NCBI RefSeq assembly: GCF_015160855.1
Contig: NZ_CP063373.1
Span: 6,200,001 to 6,264,000, forward strand
Direction: 5' to 3'
DNA from: Streptomyces ferrugineus
GTDB taxonomy: Bacteria > Actinomycetota > Actinomycetes > Streptomycetales > Streptomycetaceae
DNA: 64,000 nucleotides
Part shown: positions 59,901 through 64,000 of the stretch, piece by piece
Layout of the letters: each line of letters starts with the position of its first letter
Numbering within the stretch: the first letter of the stretch is position 1
Program-made: the position numbers and the translations under genes
The notes under the pieces: generated by a model
Seen by the model: the letters and a program-made list of their open reading frames with translations, nothing else
What the model was told of the DNA's origin: nothing
Databases searched by the model: none

Positions 59901-60676
59901 GCCCGCTGCCAGCGACGATCCCCGCCCTCGTCCGCACCCGCGTCCGCGCGGCCGTACGCCGCCCGGCCCGCCTCACGCCCGAGGAGGCCGAGGCGCGCAC
60001 CCTGCTGCTGCGGCTGTGCTCGCTGCTGCTGCAGTACCCGGACGCCGACCTCGCCGCCGCCCGGCCGGTGCTCACCAGCAGCGTCGCCGCGCTGCCGCCC
60101 TCCCCCGCCGCCAGGCAACTCGCCGCCTTCACCGACTGGTTCACCCGGCAGGAGACGGACGCGCTGGAGCGGCACTACGTCGAGATGTTCGACCTGCGCC
60201 GCAAGAGCAGCCTGTACCTGACCTACTACCTGCACGGCGACACCCGCCGCCGCGGCATGGCCCTGCTCACCCTGGCCCAGCGCTACCGCGCCGCCGGCTG
60301 GGACACCGACGGCGGCGAACTGCCCGACCACCTCCCGGTCGTCCTCGAGTTCGCCGCCCTCACCGGACCGGGGCGCGGCGAGGCGCCGCTGCGCCAGCAC
60401 CGGCGCGGGCTCGAACTCATCCACCGCGCCCTCACCGACGCCGACTCCCCCTACCGGCATGTCCTCGCCGCGCTGATCACCCTGCTGCCGCCGCCGACCG
60501 AGGCGGATCTGCTCGCCGTGGCCGAACTGGCCGCCCAGGGCCCGCCGAACGAGGAAGTCGGCCTCGACCCGTACGGGGCGGGCGAGTTCGCGCCGCCGGG
60601 GGCCTTCGTCCCGCCCGAGCAGGCCCCGCCCACCCTCGCCCGACCGGCCGAGACGCACCGTCAGGAAGACCGCTGA
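59897..60676 (+). CDS. narJ: Nitrate reductase assembly chaperone
   Basis: This 259-residue helical protein of the TorD/NarJ type has LRLCSLLLQYPDADL near the start, HYVEMFDLRRKSSLYLTYYLHGDTRRRG (the conserved core) and LPVVLEFAAL. It holds NarG for molybdenum-cofactor insertion. GTG 59897 overlaps narH and its stop overlaps the narI ATG (TGATG). The long Pro-rich tail is variable in the family. Confidence 0.95.
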   Translation: MSPLPATIPALVRTRVRAAVRRPARLTPEEAEARTLLLRLCSLLLQYPDADLAAARPVLTSSVAALPPSPAARQLAAFTDWFTRQETDALERHYVEMFDLRRKSSLYLTYYLHGDTRRRGMALLTLAQRYRAAGWDTDGGELPDHLPVVLEFAALTGPGRGEAPLRQHRRGLELIHRALTDADSPYRHVLAALITLLPPPTEADLLAVAELAAQGPPNEEVGLDPYGAGEFAPPGAFVPPEQAPPTLARPAETHRQEDR

Positions 60677-61407
60677 TGAACACCTCCGCAGCCGACCTCC
60701 TCCTCTGGGTCGCCGTCCCCTACATCTGCCTGGCCGTGTTCGCCGTCGGGCACGTCTGGCGCTATCGCCAGGACCAGTTCGGCTGGACCTCCCGCACCAG
60801 CCAGCTCCTGGAGCACCGCTGGCTGCGCTTCGGCAGCCCGCTGTTCCACCTCGGCGCCTTCATGGTGATCGCCGGGCACGTCGTGGGGCTCGCCGTCCCC
60901 GACTCGTGGACCGAGGCCGTCGGCATCAGCGAGCACGCCTACCACACCACCGCCGTGTGGGCGGGTTCGGTGGCGGGCGTCGCCATGGTCGCGGGGCTGG
61001 GCATGCTGTGCGCGCGCCGTCTGCTGACCCGGCGGATCCGGCTCGGCACCGACCGCAGCGACAAGCTCCTCTTCCCGCTGCTGTCCGCCACCGTGCTGCT
61101 CGGCATCACCGCCACCTTCGCCCACAACGTCTTCGGCGACGGCTACGACTACCGCTCCACCGTCTCGGTCTGGTTCCGCGGCCTGTTCACCCTCCAGCCG
61201 CAGCCGGAGGCGATCAGCGGCGCACCCCTGCTGTTCCAACTGCACGCCCTGACCGCGTTCCTCCTGTTCGCGGCCTGGCCGTTCACCCGTCTCGTCCACG
61301 TGTGGAGCGCCCCCGTCGGCTACCTCGCCCGCCCTTACCTCGTCTACCGGCGCCGGGCGACCACGCCGGCCCCGGCGCGGCGCGACAGGGTGCGGGCCGA
61401 AGGCTGA
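60676..61407 (+). CDS. narI: Respiratory nitrate reductase gamma subunit (cytochrome b)
   Basis: This 243-residue protein has five helices and the two haem-b His pairs placed in VGHVWRYRQDQFGW, LFHLGAFMVIAGHVVGL and LHALTAFLLFAAWPFTRLVHVW. It oxidises menaquinol and delivers electrons to NarH. It closes the narGHJI operon and is followed six bases later by a strong terminator. Confidence 0.96.
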   Translation: MNTSAADLLLWVAVPYICLAVFAVGHVWRYRQDQFGWTSRTSQLLEHRWLRFGSPLFHLGAFMVIAGHVVGLAVPDSWTEAVGISEHAYHTTAVWAGSVAGVAMVAGLGMLCARRLLTRRIRLGTDRSDKLLFPLLSATVLLGITATFAHNVFGDGYDYRSTVSVWFRGLFTLQPQPEAISGAPLLFQLHALTAFLLFAAWPFTRLVHVWSAPVGYLARPYLVYRRRATTPAPARRDRVRAEG

Positions 61408-61412
61408 GAAAA

Positions 61413-61448
61413 ACACCCCGGCCCCCGCGATCGCGGGGGCCGGGGTGT
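61413..61448. terminator. Bidirectional terminator between narI and hmp
   Basis: An uninterrupted 36-bp palindrome: the arm 61413-61430 (ACACCCCGGCCCCCGCGA) is followed immediately by its exact complement (61431-61448). An A-run precedes it on the plus strand, giving U-tract character for the minus-strand hmp transcript. Confidence 0.85.
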
Positions 61449-61466
61449 GCGGGCCGGGACTCGGGC

Positions 61467-62672
61467 TCAGTCCTCCGCGTGGGCCAGCCACAGGTCGGGG
61501 CCGAAGACCTCGTAGCGGATGTGGCGGGCGGGGATGCCGGCCCGCAGCAGTTGGGTGCGCACCGCGCGCATGAAGGGCAGCGAGCCGCACAGGTAGACGT
61601 CGGAGTCGGCGGGCAGGTCGACGTCGTCGAGGTCCATCAGGCCGGCCCGGGCGCCCGGTTCGTCGGCCGCGTTCTGCTCATACCAGAACTGGGCGCGGGC
61701 GCCCGGCAGTTCCTCCAGGGCGCGGTCCGTGTCGGCGCGCAGCGCGTGGTCGGCCGGGGAGCGGTCGGCGTGCAGGACCCACACCGTGCGGGTGGCGCCG
61801 GTGGCCGCGAGGTGTTCGAGCATGCCGACCATCGGGGTGCAGCCGATGCCCGCCGACACCAGCAGCAGCGGGGTGTCGGCGTCGTCGAGCACCACGTCGC
61901 CGAAGGGTGCCGACAGGGTGAGTTCGTCGCCGGCCCGGACGGTGCGGTGGAGCTGGTTGGACACCTCGCCCTCGGGGGCGTCGGCGACGCTCGCGACCCG
62001 CTTGACGGTGATGCGCCGCAGCCCGTCGCCGGGCGCGTTGGACAGGCTGTACTGGCGGGTCTGGTGGATGCCGTCCGGCATGGGCACCCGGACGCTGACG
62101 TACTGGCCTGCGCGGGCCGCGGGCAGGGGGGTGCCGTCGGCCGGGCGCAGCAGGAAGGAGGCCACGTCCGGGGTTTCCTCCCGCCGCTCGACCACGGTCC
62201 ACCGCCGCCACGGTTTGCGGGGATCGACCTGCGCCTCCTGGTAGAGGCGGGCCTCGCGGGCGATGAGGGCACCGGCCATCAGCCAGTACACCTCGTCCCA
62301 GGCTGCGGCCACCTCGGGGGTGACCGCCTCGCCCAGTACGTCGCCGATGGCGCGGAAAAGGTACTTGTGGACGATCGTGTACTGGTCCTCGGTGACGCCG
62401 AGCGCGGCGTGCTTGTGGGCGATCCTCGCCAGCAGCGCGTCCGGGCGGGCGTCGGGGTCGGCCAGCAGCGCCTGTGCGAAGCCCGCTATGGATCCGGCCA
62501 GGGCCCGGCGCTGCTCGCCGCTGGCCTGGTTGCCGCGGTTGAACAGCCCGTCCAGCAGCTCGGGCTGCTCGGCGAACATGACGCCGTAGAAGCGTGCCGT
62601 GATCTCGTCGAGGGCGCCGCCGACGGCGGGCAGGGTGGCGCGCACGACGGCGGCCGACTCGGGCGAAAGCAT
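61467..62672 (-). CDS. hmp: Flavohaemoglobin (nitric oxide dioxygenase type)
   Basis: This 401-residue protein joins a globin domain (residues 1-140) to FAD- and NAD-binding reductase domains (GQYVSVRV, RQYSLSNAP, AGIGCTPMVGML, YLCGSLPFM). It should convert NO to nitrate, protecting against NO made by nitrate/nitrite reduction. Oddly, where E. coli Hmp has its proximal haem ligand (IVGEHLL) this protein reads IVHKYLF: Tyr at the ligand position and His two residues earlier. B10 Tyr (RFYGVMF) and E7 Gln appear kept. ATG 62672 has AGGGAGA upstream. Confidence 0.92.
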   Translation of the reverse strand: MLSPESAAVVRATLPAVGGALDEITARFYGVMFAEQPELLDGLFNRGNQASGEQRRALAGSIAGFAQALLADPDARPDALLARIAHKHAALGVTEDQYTIVHKYLFRAIGDVLGEAVTPEVAAAWDEVYWLMAGALIAREARLYQEAQVDPRKPWRRWTVVERREETPDVASFLLRPADGTPLPAARAGQYVSVRVPMPDGIHQTRQYSLSNAPGDGLRRITVKRVASVADAPEGEVSNQLHRTVRAGDELTLSAPFGDVVLDDADTPLLLVSAGIGCTPMVGMLEHLAATGATRTVWVLHADRSPADHALRADTDRALEELPGARAQFWYEQNAADEPGARAGLMDLDDVDLPADSDVYLCGSLPFMRAVRTQLLRAGIPARHIRYEVFGPDLWLAHAED

Positions 62673-62731
62673 GAATCTCCCTTTGCAGGTGCGGGTGTGC
62701 CGGGGTGTGCACAGCCGGGCGCCGTCCGGCG

Positions 62732-62814
62732 GGTCCGGTCGGCCCACCGATCGTCGCGGTGACGCCGCCGGCTCCCATAGGGCCGAACAGCCCGAAGGAA
62801 GGGCCCATCGGTCC
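62732..62814. promoter_or_regulatory. Putative OsdR boxes upstream of hmp
   Basis: GGTCCGGTCGGCCC (62732), GGGCCGAACAGCCC (62780) and GGGCCCATCGGTCC (62801). The last two are exactly 21 bp apart. They lie 60-142 bp before the hmp start. Confidence 0.6.
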
Positions 62815-62866
62815 GATCACGCCGCTGGGCCCGGGCACGCCCTTCCCGGGCGCCGGGGAGAGCCGG

Positions 62867-63862
62867 TCAGTCCAGGTCGAGGACGTCCCGGACCGGGCGG
62901 CGTGGCGTGGCCGGGCCCTGTGGGCCGTAGCCGAGGCGCAGCACCATCTGCACATGGCCCCGGCCCGCCATCGGGTCACGGGCGAGCCTGCGCAGGTCGT
63001 CGCTCTCCAGGGGGTGGGAGGTCAGGGAGGTGGCCAGGCCGGCCAGGGTCGCCTCGAGCAGGATCCGCTCGAGCGCCTGCCCGGCGTGCAGCCAGTCGGC
63101 GGGGCGGTCGCCGGGCGTGCTGAGCAGGGCCAGGTGGGGGCGTCGCTCGAAGGCGGTGGAGCCGCGGTCGGCCACGGGCCGGCGGCCGGCGAAGTCCCGC
63201 CAGGGCGCCTTGCCGTCCCGTCGGCGGGGTCCGAAGGCGTACTCGGGGACGCCGTCGACGGCGGTGTCCGCGTCCGTGCCGAGCCGGGTCCAGCGGACCA
63301 GGTCCACTCTGCCCTCGGGCTCGGTGGCGTCGCGGCTCTCGGCGTCGTGGACCAGGTCCAGCAGGGTCTCGGCATGCCAGGCGCCGGGAAACAGCAGGAC
63401 GGCCTCCTCGGCCGCCGCGACCTCCACCAGCGTGGTCCGCACGTCGTCCGGGATGTCCTTCTCGTCGAACGGGTGGCGGCTGGTGTGCCGCTGCCGGATC
63501 GCGGGATACAGCCGCGCCAGGGCGTCGTCGACGCGCGCCGTCTCCTCGGGGCGGGCCAGCCGGACCGCGGCGAGCTGCGCCGGGTCACCGGGCTCGGGAA
63601 GCTGCCGGACGTCCGTGGTCAGGCCCGCGTGGGCAGCGGCGACGCGCAGGTTCAGCAGGGCCGCGCCGCAGCCGATGGACAGCGCCCGGTTGCCGGGGTC
63701 GGATCGTGGCATGGCCCGTTCGAGGTCGGCGCGCAGCAGGAGCAGTCGCTCCGCGGCGACGTAGCGGAAGTGCCACGGCTGGGCGTTGTGCATGGACGGG
63801 GCGGTCGTGGCGTCGGCGACCAGTGCGGTCACCGTCTTCGCGTCGAGCTGCTGCGTGACCAT
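62867..63862 (-). CDS. Acg-like nitroreductase-family protein
   Basis: This 331-residue protein has TTAPSMHNAQPWHFRY, RQRHTSRHPFDEKDIP, LALLSTPGDRPADWLHAGQALERILLEAT and MVLRLGYGPQGP, as in the copies at 34619 and 48971 but more divergent. ATG 63862 follows GAGGAGGG. No OsdR-type box is visible in the 138 bases available upstream (63863-64000), which hold no recognisable gene. Confidence 0.9.
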   Translation of the reverse strand: MVTQQLDAKTVTALVADATTAPSMHNAQPWHFRYVAAERLLLLRADLERAMPRSDPGNRALSIGCGAALLNLRVAAAHAGLTTDVRQLPEPGDPAQLAAVRLARPEETARVDDALARLYPAIRQRHTSRHPFDEKDIPDDVRTTLVEVAAAEEAVLLFPGAWHAETLLDLVHDAESRDATEPEGRVDLVRWTRLGTDADTAVDGVPEYAFGPRRRDGKAPWRDFAGRRPVADRGSTAFERRPHLALLSTPGDRPADWLHAGQALERILLEATLAGLATSLTSHPLESDDLRRLARDPMAGRGHVQMVLRLGYGPQGPATPRRPVRDVLDLD

Positions 63863-64000
63863 CACGCCCTCCTCGCCGATCGCGCGGCCCCCGGTCACCC
63901 GGGCGAGTACCCCGACGACCCCGGCTCCAGTATCGGTTGTTTCATGCCGTTGATGCGCGAACGAGGGTGTTGTCGCCGACGCGGCCCGCGAAGTGGTCCG

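Overview
The window is high-GC actinobacterial DNA, almost certainly from a Streptomyces chromosome (probably an arm region). The evidence is codon use, GTG starts with GGAGG-type ribosome binding sites, chains of genes overlapping by GTGA or ATGA, a truncated glutamine-synthetase-like gene of a type common in actinomycetes, FHA and Hanks-type kinases, and a redox gene set that matches my memory of the S. coelicolor SCO0200-SCO0220 (OsdK/OsdR, nar2) neighbourhood. I saw no tRNA, rRNA, CRISPR array, insertion sequence or phage gene. Several genes are decayed or internally deleted.

Region 1 (1-7,000) is a mixed left flank. It holds an ABC ATPase followed by a wrecked FtsX-type permease, an orphan NarL-family response regulator, a lipoprotein, a SAM methyltransferase, a glutamine-synthetase-like gene lacking its catalytic core, a Nudix-like protein, and a rifampicin monooxygenase (rox) preceded by a palindrome matching the rifamycin-associated element.

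Region 2 (7,020-19,481) is a chaperone and phospho-signalling block. A tight minus-strand operon encodes a Ser/Thr kinase, a membrane protein with a degenerate J-like domain, an atypical GrpE, an atypical Hsp70 and a TPR/OmpA-like membrane protein. Next come a secreted PL7 alginate lyase, two more membrane Ser/Thr kinases and an FHA protein.

Region 3 (about 19,600-63,900) is a low-oxygen/redox island resembling the mycobacterial dormancy (DosR) regulon. It has a DevS/OsdK-like GAF histidine kinase and a DevR/OsdR-like regulator, two Rv1733c-family membrane proteins, six PPOX-type FMN split-barrel proteins (one fused to an HTH), three Acg-like nitroreductases, hemerythrin, flavohaemoglobin, NarK, NarGHJI, a membrane-fused copper nitrite reductase with a radical SAM partner, a lone cytochrome oxidase subunit I, DoxX, transhydrogenase, alcohol and aldehyde dehydrogenases, and a SulP/PPOX/RsbW/STAS operon.

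The main signal outside genes is a repeated palindrome, GGGCCG-NN-CGGCCC. Eight perfect copies and many variants lie in the non-coding gaps of region 3, often in tandem with 21-22 bp spacing. They sit in front of narG, ctaD, narK, hmp, the nitroreductase and PPOX genes, DoxX and the OsdR gene itself. Its layout mirrors the DosR box, so I infer it is the binding site of the OsdR-like regulator and that these genes form one regulon for survival under low oxygen or nitrosative stress. Two operons carry AT-rich palindromes next to ArsR-type genes instead and are probably under separate control.
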